64,000 nucleotides of DNA from Syntrophaceae bacterium (GTDB taxonomy: Bacteria > Desulfobacterota > Syntrophia > Syntrophales > UBA2192), in assembly GCA_013177795.1 (NCBI GenBank), contig JABLXY010000001.1:62001-126000 (forward strand). The letters are read 5' to 3'. The notes beneath the pieces were generated by a model. That model was not told the origin of the DNA and ran no database searches. It worked only from the letters and a program-made list of their open reading frames with translations. The position numbers and the translations under genes are program-made. Shown here piece after piece: positions 25,344 through 33,690 of the stretch; within the stretch, counting starts at the first letter, position 1; the number at the start of each line of letters is the position of its first letter.

Positions 25344-25364
25344 ACTAATCCTTCGAGCATTAGT
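25344..25364. repeat. Inverted repeat between the divergent PilZ and pepA genes
   Basis: ACTAAT at 25344-25349 and ATTAGT at 25359-25364 form a 6-9-6 inverted repeat. The half-sites resemble those of the repeat at 24669-24686 but the spacing differs. Confidence 0.3.
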
Positions 25365-25446
25365 CCGGATATATGCAAAACGGAAAATGATTTCAATTTT
25401 CGCGGTCTTGTGCTACTCTTGCGGGGCTGAAAGTTATCGACAGTCG

Positions 25447-25477
25447 CGACTGATGTGACCATTGTGACTGATGTTAC
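25447..25477. repeat. Short direct repeat upstream of pepA
   Basis: CGACTGATGTGAC at 25447-25459 and TGACTGATGTTAC at 25465-25477 agree at 11 of 13 positions with an 18-base period, about two helical turns. They lie 40-70 bases before the pepA start and could be a regulator site. Nothing else is definable in 25231-25517. Confidence 0.3.
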
Positions 25478-25517
25478 AAGCTGTGGGATCCGGGGGCAGC
25501 AGGCATAGGGGGGAGTC

Positions 25518-27032
25518 ATGAAGATCGAGGTCAAAGTTTGCAGACCGTCCTCCTTCAAGGGGGAGGCGATCGTGGTCTTGCACTTCGAGGGCGAGAGAAA
25601 GCTCGACGGGCCGGCGCTCGAACTTGACCGGCAGTCGGGGGGCGTCCTCGGGGATCTGATCAAGAGCGGGGATTTTGCCGGCAAACACGCCCAGGTTTCC
25701 GTCGTCTACACCCGGGGTGCACTTCCCGCCCAGAGGATATTCCTGCTGGGTCTCGGCAAGAGGAAGGATTTCGACCTCGAGAAGGCGCGCAGGGGATTCT
25801 CGAAGGCGGCCCGCTCGGCCCGTGAACTGGGGCTCAAGGAATTCGCGATCTGCCTCGATCCCGTCCCGGGGGGGGCCAGCCTGGAAGACATGACCGAGGC
25901 AGCCGTTGAGGGCGTGCTTCTCGGGCTGTACCGGTTTACGCAGTTCAAGACCGCCAAGGAGAACGGGCAGGGGGAAGTGCGGAAGCTTGTTTTTCTCGCG
26001 CCTGATGCCCGGGAGGCGCGGCGCATGAAGGCCGCGGCGTCAGCTGCCGAGATCGTCTCGAGGGCCGTCTGCTATGCACGGGATCTCGTATCGACGCCGT
26101 CCAACGAGATGACGCCCACCGACATGGCGCGCCGTGCGAAGGAGGCAGCCGCGTCGAAGAAGGTTCGGCTGACCGTTCTCGGGAACCGCGAGATGCAGAG
26201 GCTCGGGATGAACGCGCTTCTCGCCGTTGCCCGGGGCAGCATGGAGCCCGCCCGCTTCATCATTCTCGAATACTCGGGGGGCCTCCGCGGTGAGAAGCCC
26301 TACGTGATCGTCGGCAAGGGCCTGACCTTCGACAGCGGGGGCATTTCCCTCAAACCGCCCGACAAGATGGAGGAGATGAAGGCCGACATGTCGGGCGGGG
26401 CCGCCGTGCTGGCCGTCGTCAAGGCCGCGGCGGAGCTGGGTTTGCCGCTCAACCTGGTGGGGCTCGTCCCGGCCACGGAAAACCTCCCGGGCGGGCGCGC
26501 CTACAAGCCCGGCGATGTGCTGCGCTCCATGTCCGGGCAGACCATCGAGGTCATCAGCACCGATGCGGAGGGCCGGCTCATCCTTGCCGATGCGCTGACC
26601 TATGCGGGCCGCTTCAAGCCGAGGGCCATCATCGACCTGGCCACCCTGACGGGGGCCTGCGTCATCGCGCTGGGCGAGGACGTCATCGGCATGATGGGCA
26701 ACGATGCGGACCTCAAGGACGGCCTGCGGAAAGCCGCGGGGGAGACCGGGGAGAAGCTGTGGGAACTTCCGATCTGGGACGACTACGCCGAGCTCATCAA
26801 GAGCGACGTGGCGGACATGAAGAACACGGGGGGTCGGGCCGGCGGGGCCATCACGGCGGCCGTCTTCCTGGGAAAGTTCGTGGGCGGCACCCCCTGGGTG
26901 CACCTTGACATCGCCGGGCCGGCCTGGCTCAGCAAGGAAAAGCCCTACATCCCCCGCGGCGCCTCGGCCGTGGGTGTGCGGCTCCTGCTGCGTTTCCTCC
27001 GGGACCGGGCTGCCACGAAGCGGAAGAAATGA
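25518..27032 (+). CDS. pepA: Leucyl aminopeptidase (M17 family)
   Basis: This 504-residue cytosolic metallo-aminopeptidase removes N-terminal residues from peptides. The catalytic domain shows IVGKGLTFDSGGISLKPPDKM (metal-binding Lys and Asp, catalytic Lys), the family signature STDAEGRLILADAL with its Asp/Glu ligands and catalytic Arg, and the closing GGRAGGAITAAVFL ... PWVHLDIAG. The N-terminal domain is the usual alpha/beta macrodomain-like part. Length is standard for hexameric PepA. The ATG at 25518 follows GGGGGGAG. Some PepA proteins also bind DNA; nothing here bears on that. It is followed by a 314-base gap and a peptide-transporter ATPase pair, a sensible functional neighbour. Confidence 0.95.
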   Translation: MKIEVKVCRPSSFKGEAIVVLHFEGERKLDGPALELDRQSGGVLGDLIKSGDFAGKHAQVSVVYTRGALPAQRIFLLGLGKRKDFDLEKARRGFSKAARSARELGLKEFAICLDPVPGGASLEDMTEAAVEGVLLGLYRFTQFKTAKENGQGEVRKLVFLAPDAREARRMKAAASAAEIVSRAVCYARDLVSTPSNEMTPTDMARRAKEAAASKKVRLTVLGNREMQRLGMNALLAVARGSMEPARFIILEYSGGLRGEKPYVIVGKGLTFDSGGISLKPPDKMEEMKADMSGGAAVLAVVKAAAELGLPLNLVGLVPATENLPGGRAYKPGDVLRSMSGQTIEVISTDAEGRLILADALTYAGRFKPRAIIDLATLTGACVIALGEDVIGMMGNDADLKDGLRKAAGETGEKLWELPIWDDYAELIKSDVADMKNTGGRAGGAITAAVFLGKFVGGTPWVHLDIAGPAWLSKEKPYIPRGASAVGVRLLLRFLRDRAATKRKK

Positions 27033-27346
27033 GGGAAGCAGGGGGAGATGCACCCTTCTGCAAAGGGGAATCGCTCATTTCCCGGATCCAGTGATAAAAC
27101 GCGTCATCGCGGTGAGCCGAGGCCCCGGGCGCAGCGCGACGGGCAGCGTGGCGGTCTCGCCCTTTTCACGGGATTGCCGCGCACCCTGCGGGTGCCCGCA
27201 ATGACCCGTTCTAAAGGTTTTCAGCTTCTGGTCGCTGGGTTCGGCATTTGAAAAGGGAATCCCCAGGAAATCCCCCTTTCGCAAAGGGGGACAGGGGGAT
27301 TTGACGAAAAGAACGACATAGACAAACCGGCGAGACAAACGAAAGA
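27033..27346. other. Gene-free stretch with two kinds of intergenic repeat
   Basis: No gene is visible. CGCACCCTGCGGGTGCCCGC near 27180-27199 is a hairpin of the type common in GC-rich intergenic elements. AAATCCCCCTTTCGCAAAGG, continuing GGGACAGGGGGATTT (27268-27302), is a second palindromic family whose relative occurs at 33607-33637. Confidence 0.55.
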
Positions 27347-28321
27347 ATGCCACCGATCCTGAAGATCGAAAGCCTGAGCACCCATTTCGAGACGGCGCGG
27401 GGGAGCGTGAAGGCCGTCGACGGCGTGGACCTGCGTCTCGACGAGGGTGACACCCTCGGGATCGTCGGAGAGTCGGGGTGCGGCAAGACGGTGCTCGCGC
27501 TGTCCGTCATGCGTCTCGTGCCTAGGCCTCCGGGCCGCATCGTTTCCGGCCGTGTCCTGTTCGAGGGGGAGGACCTCCTGGCCCTGTCGGAGGAACAGAT
27601 GCGCCGGGTCCGGGGCAAGCGGATCTCCATGATCTTCCAGGAGCCCATGACATCCCTCAACCCCGTGTTCCGCATCGGCGATCAGGTCGCCGAAACCCTC
27701 CGGCTCCACGAGGGGCTTTCCGCAAAAGACGCCCACGAGCGTGCCGTGGAGATGCTGCGGCTTGTCGGGATCCCCGCGCCCGAGCAGCGGGTGAGGGACT
27801 ACCCGCACCAGATGAGCGGCGGGATGCGCCAGCGCGTGATGATTGCCATGGCCCTGTCGTGCAGGCCGAGGCTCATGCTCGCCGACGAACCCACGACGGC
27901 CCTGGACGTGACGATCCAGGCGCAGATCCTCGATCTGATCCAGGGCCTGAAGCAGGAAGTGGGCACATCGGTGATCCTGATCACGCACGATCTCGGGGTC
28001 ATCGCCGAGGCCGCGCAGCAAGCGGCCGTCATGTACGCAGGCTGGGTCGTCGAGCAGGGCCCCGTGGGCGCGATCTTTTCATCGCCCCTTCACCCCTACA
28101 CCGTGGGGCTCATGAATTCGATTCCACGCATCGATCGGGGACGTGCGGGCGACGGGTATCTCAACGTCATCCCCGGCACCATCCCCGACCTGCTCGAGCT
28201 TCCTTCGGGCTGCAAGTTCCGGGACCGCTGCTCCCGCGTCATGCCCGTCTGCGCCGAGAGGAAGCCGGAGCTTGTCGAGAAAACGCCGGGGCACTTCGTG
28301 CGCTGCTGGCTGTGGGTGTGA
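27347..28321 (+). CDS. Oligopeptide/dipeptide ABC transporter ATP-binding protein (DppD/OppD type)
   Basis: This 324-residue ATPase has Walker A GESGCGKT, a Q-loop in [14 protein letters not shown] signature MSGGMRQRV, Walker [15 protein letters not shown] and the switch His in LITHDLGV. It ends in the oligopeptide-type C-terminal extension with four cysteines ([16 protein letters not shown]), which often holds an Fe-S cluster in this subfamily. The second ATPase gene starts four bases after its stop. The peptide-type permeases and binding protein that normally precede the pair are absent here, so the pair may serve a transporter encoded elsewhere. Confidence 0.93.
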   Translation: MPPILKIESLSTHFETARGSVKAVDGVDLRLDEGDTLGIVGESGCGKTVLALSVMRLVPRPPGRIVSGRVLFEGEDLLALSEEQMRRVRGKRISMIFQEPMTSLNPVFRIGDQVAETLRLHEGLSAKDAHERAVEMLRLVGIPAPEQRVRDYPHQMSGGMRQRVMIAMALSCRPRLMLADEPTTALDVTIQAQILDLIQGLKQEVGTSVILITHDLGVIAEAAQQAAVMYAGWVVEQGPVGAIFSSPLHPYTVGLMNSIPRIDRGRAGDGYLNVIPGTIPDLLELPSGCKFRDRCSRVMPVCAERKPELVEKTPGHFVRCWLWV

Positions 28322-28324
28322 ACG

Positions 28325-29293
28325 ATGGCTGACGTTCTCGTTGACATCAGGGGCATTCGAAAGCACTTCCCCGTCAGGGGCGGGCCCATCAGCGGGCGAA
28401 AGTCCGTCGTCAAGGCCGTCGACGGAGTCGATCTCGCCGTGTACCGCGGGGAGACGCTGGGCCTGGTGGGCGAGAGCGGCTGCGGGAAGACCACCCTGGG
28501 CAGGCTCGTCGTCAGGCTCGAGGACCCCACGGAGGGGCAGATCCTGTTCGAGGGCGAGGACATCCTGGCATACGACGCGCGGAAGCTGAAAGCCTTCCGG
28601 CGCAAGGTCCAGATGATATTCCAGGACCCCTACTCCTCGCTCAACCCGCGCCGCAGCGCGGCGAGCACGATCGGGGAGCCCCTGCTGGTGCACGGCGTCG
28701 CGTCCGGGCGGGAGCGGGAGGAGGAAGTGGCCCGGCTCATGGAAAAGGTCGGCCTCACGCGGGAGCAGATGGGCCGGTACCCCCACGAGTTCAGCGGCGG
28801 CCAGCGGCAGCGGATCGGCATCGCCAGGGCGCTGGCCCTTCGTCCGAAGCTCATCATCGCCGACGAGCCCGTCTCAGCGCTCGACGTCTCCATCCAGGCC
28901 CAGATCCTGAACCTGCTTCGGAGCCTCCAGCGGGAATTCGAGCTGACCTACCTGTTCATCTCCCACGACCTGAGCGTCGTGGAGCACATGAGCGACCGTG
29001 TGGCCGTCATGTACCTGGGGAAGATCGTCGAACTCGCCGGGAGCGCCGATCTGTACAACCGCCCGTTGCACCCCTACACCCAGGTCCTCATCTCGGCCAT
29101 CCCCGTTCCCGATCCGGGCCGCAGGGCCCGCCGCCTCGCAACAGGGGGCGATGTCCCGAGCCCGATCGACCCGCCGGCCGGATGCGCCTTTCACCCCCGT
29201 TGCCTCCGCGCGGGCGATGCGTGCAGGAGCGTCGTCCCTGCCCTGGTGGAGCGGGAGAAGGGGCATTTCGTCGCCTGCCATCTCCTGGACTGA
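28325..29293 (+). CDS. Oligopeptide/dipeptide ABC transporter ATP-binding protein (DppF/OppF type)
   Basis: This 322-residue partner ATPase shows Walker [11 protein letters not shown]-loop [12 protein letters not shown], signature [15 protein letters not shown], Walker [15 protein letters not shown] and switch His in FISHDLSV. The C-terminal extension carries the Cys set ([17 protein letters not shown]). Together with the preceding gene it would form the heterodimeric motor of a peptide importer. The start at 28325 is four bases after the previous stop, showing tight coupling. No permease or substrate-binding gene is adjacent on either side; lipoprotein genes follow instead. Confidence 0.93.
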   Translation: MADVLVDIRGIRKHFPVRGGPISGRKSVVKAVDGVDLAVYRGETLGLVGESGCGKTTLGRLVVRLEDPTEGQILFEGEDILAYDARKLKAFRRKVQMIFQDPYSSLNPRRSAASTIGEPLLVHGVASGREREEEVARLMEKVGLTREQMGRYPHEFSGGQRQRIGIARALALRPKLIIADEPVSALDVSIQAQILNLLRSLQREFELTYLFISHDLSVVEHMSDRVAVMYLGKIVELAGSADLYNRPLHPYTQVLISAIPVPDPGRRARRLATGGDVPSPIDPPAGCAFHPRCLRAGDACRSVVPALVEREKGHFVACHLLD

Positions 29294-29387
29294 CCGTTTT
29301 TTTGTCCTTGCTTTTTCCGACCATCAAATCACATTATGGCTTCGGCACGGAAGTTCCGGAAACGACCCCTTGGAAAGGAGAACGCCG

Positions 29388-29921
29388 ATGCGCCGCGCAA
29401 CATTGCCAGCATGGCTTGGGACGGTTTCAGTCGTGACGGTTATCATCGCCCTTGCCGCCTGCGCCACGGGCACCATCCTGAGGTGGAACCAGGTCGATGC
29501 GGGCGCCCTCATGCAGGGCGATGCGGGAAAGCAGTCGTACAACGTCATCCGGTTCGAGACCTTCGGCCCGAGAACGGAGCAGATCTTCGGGTACGTGCTC
29601 TACAAGGAGGGGATCGAGGTCGTGACGGGAGGGGGCATCCCGGTTGCGAGGCTGGGGAGGAAGACCCTTCAGGAGGTCATGGCCGATCACGAGCAGCAGA
29701 TGAGGAGCAGGATGTTCACGGGAGGGAGCCGGCTCATCGTCCGGGAGTTCATGCGGGGCGATTCCGTCGTGGCTCTCACGGCAAGCGATCTCAACATGGA
29801 TGTCCAGCTCTGGGACATCACCCAGGCAGACGGCCCACCTGTGCTTCGTCTCGTCTACAGGGATATGCGCAGGGAGCCTGACAGCCCTGACCCGATGCGG
29901 CCGCAGAGAAGAGGTTTTTAA
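29388..29921 (+). CDS. Lipoprotein of unknown function, paralog 1
   Basis: The 177-residue product has a lipoprotein signal (hydrophobic run ending LAAC, Cys near residue 25), so it should be anchored to a membrane facing the periplasm. I recognise no domain. It shares with the next gene the pattern WNQVDAxAL, FGPxxEQIxGYxLY, EVVTGGG, a basic Leu-rich segment and DxQLWDI or DMDLWDI near the end, so the two arose by tandem duplication. The ATG at 29388 follows GGAG by eight bases. The C-terminus is Pro/Arg-rich (RREPDSPDPMRPQRRGF). It lies about 95 bases after the transporter ATPase pair and may be co-transcribed. Confidence 0.8.
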   Translation: MRRATLPAWLGTVSVVTVIIALAACATGTILRWNQVDAGALMQGDAGKQSYNVIRFETFGPRTEQIFGYVLYKEGIEVVTGGGIPVARLGRKTLQEVMADHEQQMRSRMFTGGSRLIVREFMRGDSVVALTASDLNMDVQLWDITQADGPPVLRLVYRDMRREPDSPDPMRPQRRGF

Positions 29922-29994
29922 CTGCCCATGACCCGACAGCGCCGGCTCATGCAGGGCGCGGGCATCGGGCTGCCGAAACGGGAGGATTGCAGCC

Positions 29995-30534
29995 ATGAGG
30001 ACTCAGACCGGCTCCCGGGGCTACACGGCTGCCCTGACGATTATCCTTTTCCTCTTTTTTCTGCTTGCCTGCGCGCCGGGCGCCTATTTGAAGTGGAACC
30101 AGGTCGATGCCGCGGCGTTGGCGGCAGGCCCGGCAGGCGGCGAGAAGCTCAACGCCATCCGTGTTGCGACGTTCGGCCCCCACGCGGAGCAGATTCACGG
30201 GTATTTCCTGTACCGGGACGGCGTCGAGGTCGTCACGGGCGGGGGCGCGTCGATCGAGAGGATCGGGAAACTTTCCCTGCGGGAGGTCGGGGCCGATTAC
30301 GCCAAGGTGGTCAGCCTCCGGATGTCGGACCCGAGGGTGCTCGTCACCCGCGAGATCCTCAGGGGCGGCGCAGTCGTCGGTTACACGGTAACGGACATCA
30401 AGCTGGACATGGACCTCTGGGACATCACGCCCGCCGGCCGGGCATCGACGGTCGTGCTGCGGCTCGAGTACAGGGATCGGAGAAATCTCGACAGCGGCGG
30501 CGACGGCCGGGGAATCCTGGACTCGTCGGACTGA
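29995..30534 (+). CDS. Lipoprotein of unknown function, paralog 2
   Basis: This 179-residue lipoprotein has a hydrophobic signal ending LLAC (Cys near 26) and is a clear paralog of the gene at 29388 along its full length. Conserved features are WNQVDAAAL, FGPHAEQIHGYFLYRDG, EVVTGGG and DMDLWDITPAG. The tail differs and is Gly/Asp-rich (DSGGDGRGILDSSD). The best-conserved core, a short beta-strand-rich stretch around GYxLYxxGxEVVTGGG, suggests a small structural domain. The gene is 73 bases downstream of its paralog and convergent with thiL. No function can be given. Confidence 0.8.
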   Translation: MRTQTGSRGYTAALTIILFLFFLLACAPGAYLKWNQVDAAALAAGPAGGEKLNAIRVATFGPHAEQIHGYFLYRDGVEVVTGGGASIERIGKLSLREVGADYAKVVSLRMSDPRVLVTREILRGGAVVGYTVTDIKLDMDLWDITPAGRASTVVLRLEYRDRRNLDSGGDGRGILDSSD

Positions 30535-30542
30535 CCCCGGTT

Positions 30543-31460
30543 TCACCGGCTGAAATGATCAAAGCCCCGCGGGCCCCTCACCGCGAGGGGGGAGCCGACC
30601 CGATCGAAGACGCCGGGGGATGCCGAGTACCGTAACTCGCCGAGCCTCGTCAGGGGGAGGTCCCGAAAAGGCCAGTCCCGCCTCAGTCGTCCCTCCTTCT
30701 CTTTCGGCACGGCAAACAGCAGCTCGTAATCCTCGCCGTCCGTGAGGGCTTCCTCCAAGGTTGTCTCCGCGGTGCGCCTCGGGACGGACTGCGCATCGAG
30801 AAAGAGCGCCACGCCCGAGGCACGGCAGAGGCGCCCCGCGTCGATCAGCAGCCCGTCGCTCACGTCGATCATCGCCCCGGCAAGCCCCTGACCGGCGAGC
30901 CACCGGCCTTCCCGAACCCGCGGCTCGAAATCGAGATGATGCCCCGTCGGGAAGGAACGGCCGAATACCCCCGTCGCCCAGAAACCGTCCCCGTCCCTCG
31001 CGCCTGTGCGTCGAACGACCTGCCTCTCGTCGGCACGGCCGACGATGGTCAGGCTCGCCACGGTTCTCCCGGCGCCCCGGGCCAGGTCGCCTCCGACGAG
31101 GTGGGTGTCCCAGCGGCGGCACAGCTCGAGCATCCCGTCGAAGAAACGATCGAGCCACGCAGCATCATGGCGGCCTCCCAGGGCCACGGCGCTGAGGCAG
31201 TAGAGGGGTGTACCCCCCATGGCGGCGATGTCGCTCAAGTTGCGGGCCAGGAGCTTTCGGCCGACCTGTTGCGGGGATGCCGCGAAAGGCCCCTCTTCTG
31301 CGAAGTGGCGCCCCTCGACAACCTGGTCCACGGCGATGAGCAGGAGGCTGCCGTCGGCCGAGCGGAAGCCGGCGCAGTCATCACCGGGCGGGATCACCAG
31401 CTCGCCCGGCGGGTGGGGCATGCGCTTGAACAGGGCCTCTAGGAAGTCGTCTTCGGTCAT
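30543..31460 (-). CDS. thiL: Thiamine-monophosphate kinase
   Basis: This protein of about 305 residues phosphorylates thiamine monophosphate to thiamine diphosphate. ThiL landmarks are present: PPGDDCAGF near the N-terminus, LLIAVDQVVEGRHF, KLLARNLSDIAAMGGTP with its metal-binding Asp, HLVGGDLARGAG, and MIDVSDGLLIDAGRLCRASG, then GEDYELLFAV. Start codons at 31460 (MTEDDF) and 31472 (MADAM) are both possible; neither has a good ribosome binding site. It lies 115 bases after the flavoenzyme gene in the same direction. No other thiamine gene is in view. Confidence 0.93.
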   Translation of the reverse strand: MTEDDFLEALFKRMPHPPGELVIPPGDDCAGFRSADGSLLLIAVDQVVEGRHFAEEGPFAASPQQVGRKLLARNLSDIAAMGGTPLYCLSAVALGGRHDAAWLDRFFDGMLELCRRWDTHLVGGDLARGAGRTVASLTIVGRADERQVVRRTGARDGDGFWATGVFGRSFPTGHHLDFEPRVREGRWLAGQGLAGAMIDVSDGLLIDAGRLCRASGVALFLDAQSVPRRTAETTLEEALTDGEDYELLFAVPKEKEGRLRRDWPFRDLPLTRLGELRYSASPGVFDRVGSPLAVRGPRGFDHFSR

Positions 31461-31575
31461 GGCATCGGCCATCGGGTTCAGGACCGGGGTGCGGAGCGCA
31501 GAAGCCGGAGGGGCGGCCGTTGCGCACCACGGACCCCTCACGGGGAGGATGCTCGCGATCGAGGGGGAATTTCCA

Positions 31576-33579
31576 TCACAGCTCCCGCGCCGCAAAGAAT
31601 GCCTCGTGGACGGCCTCGTAGGCCTTGCGCGCCTTCTTCGCGTCGCCCACCACGATAATGCGTTCGACTGCGCCCCGCAGCTTCTCCTCGAGGGGGTTCA
31701 CAGGAACGGTTCCGCAGGCCATCACGACGGTGTCGCAGGGAATCAGCTCGCGGCCCTCCTTCTTCTCCACCCAGAGGCCCTGCGGCGTTATCTCCACGGC
31801 CTTGGTGTGCGTCATGACGCGGACCCCGTGCTGCTGCAGCTGGCGCAGCGCGATCCAGCGCGTCGTCAGACCGATGTCGGCCCCTGCGCGGTCGAGCATC
31901 TCGACGATTGCGACGCTTTTCACGCCCCGGGTGGCGTATTCCCTCAGGCGGTCGGGCTCCTCGGCCTTGTTGAGGAACAGGAACAGGAGGGTCTCGGCGT
32001 CAATGGTGCCGATCTTGGCGAGACACAGGGCGGTCTCGATCCCGACAGCCCCCCCGCCGATCACCACGACGCTCTTGCCCGTGACGGCCTTTCCGGCCAG
32101 CACGTCCCATGCGTATTCCACCTTTTCATCCGCCGTCGAGGGGATGGGGGGACAGAGGGGCTCCCCGCCCGTAGCCAGGATGACCACGTCGGGCCTCTCG
32201 GCCCGCACGAGATCCTCGCCGACCTCCACGCCCGTCCGGATGACGGCCCCGGCGGCCCTCGCCTGTTCGGCGAAGGGCTCGAGGAACGCCCCCATCTCGC
32301 GGCGCTCCTCGGCGGCGGCCGCCAGAAGCACCTGCCCGCCGAGGCGGGGACTCTTCTCGTAGAGCGTCACCGCGTGGCCTGCCTGTGCGGCCGTGCGGGC
32401 CGCCGAGAGCCCCGCGGGCCCGCCCCCGACGACCATGACCTTTTTCGGCGTTTCGGCTTTCCGCACGGGCGGGACTTCGAACTCGCGTCCTGCCCTGGGA
32501 TTGACGAGGCACTCGACGGGCTCCATGTTGAAGATCCTGTCGAGGCAGCCCTGGTTGCAGGCGATGCAGGGGACGATCTCCTTTGCCCGTCCGGTCATGG
32601 CCTTGGCGGGGAACTCGGGGTCCGCCAGCAGCGCCCTGGCCAATCCCACGAGGTCGGCGCGGCCGTCCCGGAGGATGCGATCGGCCAGGGCCGGGTCATT
32701 GATCCGGTTGCACGCGATGACAGGCCGGGTGACGGCCGCCTTCACGCCGCTTGCCAGGTGGACGAAGGCTCCCCGGGGGACATCCATCGTGATCTGGGGG
32801 ACCGCCGTCTCGTGCCAGCCGCCGGTGACGCTGAAGGCGTCGACGCCGTGCTGCTCAAGCATGTGGGCAAACCGGGCGGCTTCCTTGTTGGTGTTTCCGC
32901 CCGCCATGAAATCGTGGCCCGCGATGCGGAAGATGACAGTGTAATCGGGGCCCACGGCCTCGCGGATCGCCCAGGCCACCTCGATGCCGAAGCGCATGCG
33001 CCTGTCGGGGCTGCCGCCGTAGTCGTCGGTGCGGTGGTTGGTCAGGGGCGAGAAGAATTCCGAGATCAGGTAGCCCGTGCCCGCCAGCACCTCTACGGCG
33101 TCGAAGCCCGCCTTCTTGGCGCGGACGGCGGCCTGCGCGAAGTTGGCGATCGTGTCCTGGATATCGTCCAGGGTCATCTCCCGGGGGACTTCCCGGGTGA
33201 TGGACGAGGCGATGGGGGAGGGTGCGATGGGCTGCCGGCCGATCATGGCCGACCGGACGTAGCGTCCGCCGTGGAACAGCTGGGCCGCGACGAGGGCGCC
33301 GTGGCTGTGCACGGCCGCCGTGAGCCTCGCCAGCCCCGGGAGGAATCGGTCATCGCCGATGCCGATCATCTCCTGCATGCTCGTGGCGTACCGGTCGATC
33401 GGGCAGCCGCCGACGAACAGAAGGGCCGCCCCGCCCCGGGCGCGCTCCTCGTAGAAAGCCACGAGGCGGTCCGTCACCTCGCCGCGGTCGTTGCAGTACC
33501 CGAGATGCATGGCGGGCATGACGATGCGGTTCCTGAGCGTCAGCGACCCGACCCGGATGGGAGAAAAGAGATAGTCCAT
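31576..33579 (-). CDS. FMN/FAD/4Fe-4S oxidoreductase, 2,4-dienoyl-CoA reductase (FadH) family
   Basis: This 667-residue enzyme belongs to the old-yellow-enzyme-like family that includes 2,4-dienoyl-CoA reductase and trimethylamine dehydrogenase. Residues 1-340 form the FMN TIM barrel (MDYLFSPIRVGSLTLRNRIVMPAMH). A 4Fe-4S motif follows (CIACNQGCLDRIF and a later Cys), then FAD- and NAD(P)-binding Rossmann domains (VVGGGPAGLSAARTA, then VVVIGGGAVGIE). Electrons would pass from NAD(P)H through FAD and Fe-S to FMN. The ATG at 33579 is preferred over an upstream start that runs through a repeat. Reduction of unsaturated acyl-CoA fits a fatty- or aromatic-acid-degrading anaerobe; the substrate cannot be told from sequence. 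Confidence 0.9.
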   Translation of the reverse strand: MDYLFSPIRVGSLTLRNRIVMPAMHLGYCNDRGEVTDRLVAFYEERARGGAALLFVGGCPIDRYATSMQEMIGIGDDRFLPGLARLTAAVHSHGALVAAQLFHGGRYVRSAMIGRQPIAPSPIASSITREVPREMTLDDIQDTIANFAQAAVRAKKAGFDAVEVLAGTGYLISEFFSPLTNHRTDDYGGSPDRRMRFGIEVAWAIREAVGPDYTVIFRIAGHDFMAGGNTNKEAARFAHMLEQHGVDAFSVTGGWHETAVPQITMDVPRGAFVHLASGVKAAVTRPVIACNRINDPALADRILRDGRADLVGLARALLADPEFPAKAMTGRAKEIVPCIACNQGCLDRIFNMEPVECLVNPRAGREFEVPPVRKAETPKKVMVVGGGPAGLSAARTAAQAGHAVTLYEKSPRLGGQVLLAAAAEERREMGAFLEPFAEQARAAGAVIRTGVEVGEDLVRAERPDVVILATGGEPLCPPIPSTADEKVEYAWDVLAGKAVTGKSVVVIGGGAVGIETALCLAKIGTIDAETLLFLFLNKAEEPDRLREYATRGVKSVAIVEMLDRAGADIGLTTRWIALRQLQQHGVRVMTHTKAVEITPQGLWVEKKEGRELIPCDTVVMACGTVPVNPLEEKLRGAVERIIVVGDAKKARKAYEAVHEAFFAAREL

Positions 33580-33606
33580 GGCGTGCCCCCTTGTCCTGCC
33601 CGTCGC

Positions 33607-33637
33607 CTCCCCCGAGAAAGGGGGATCGAGGGGGATT
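33607..33637. repeat. Short palindromic intergenic repeat
   Basis: TCCCCCGAGAAAGGGGGATC followed by GAGGGGGATTT belongs to the same family as 27268-27302. It sits between the flavoenzyme and MATE genes. Confidence 0.55.
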
Positions 33638-33690
33638 TGCGAAACGTCTCCGTCCGATGATGTAACAAAAAAGGCGGAAAATCCCAACGA

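Noticed and set aside
31219-33660. 813-codon open frame on the forward strand
   Set aside because: It is antisense to thiL and the flavin/Fe-S oxidoreductase gene, both with full family motifs.
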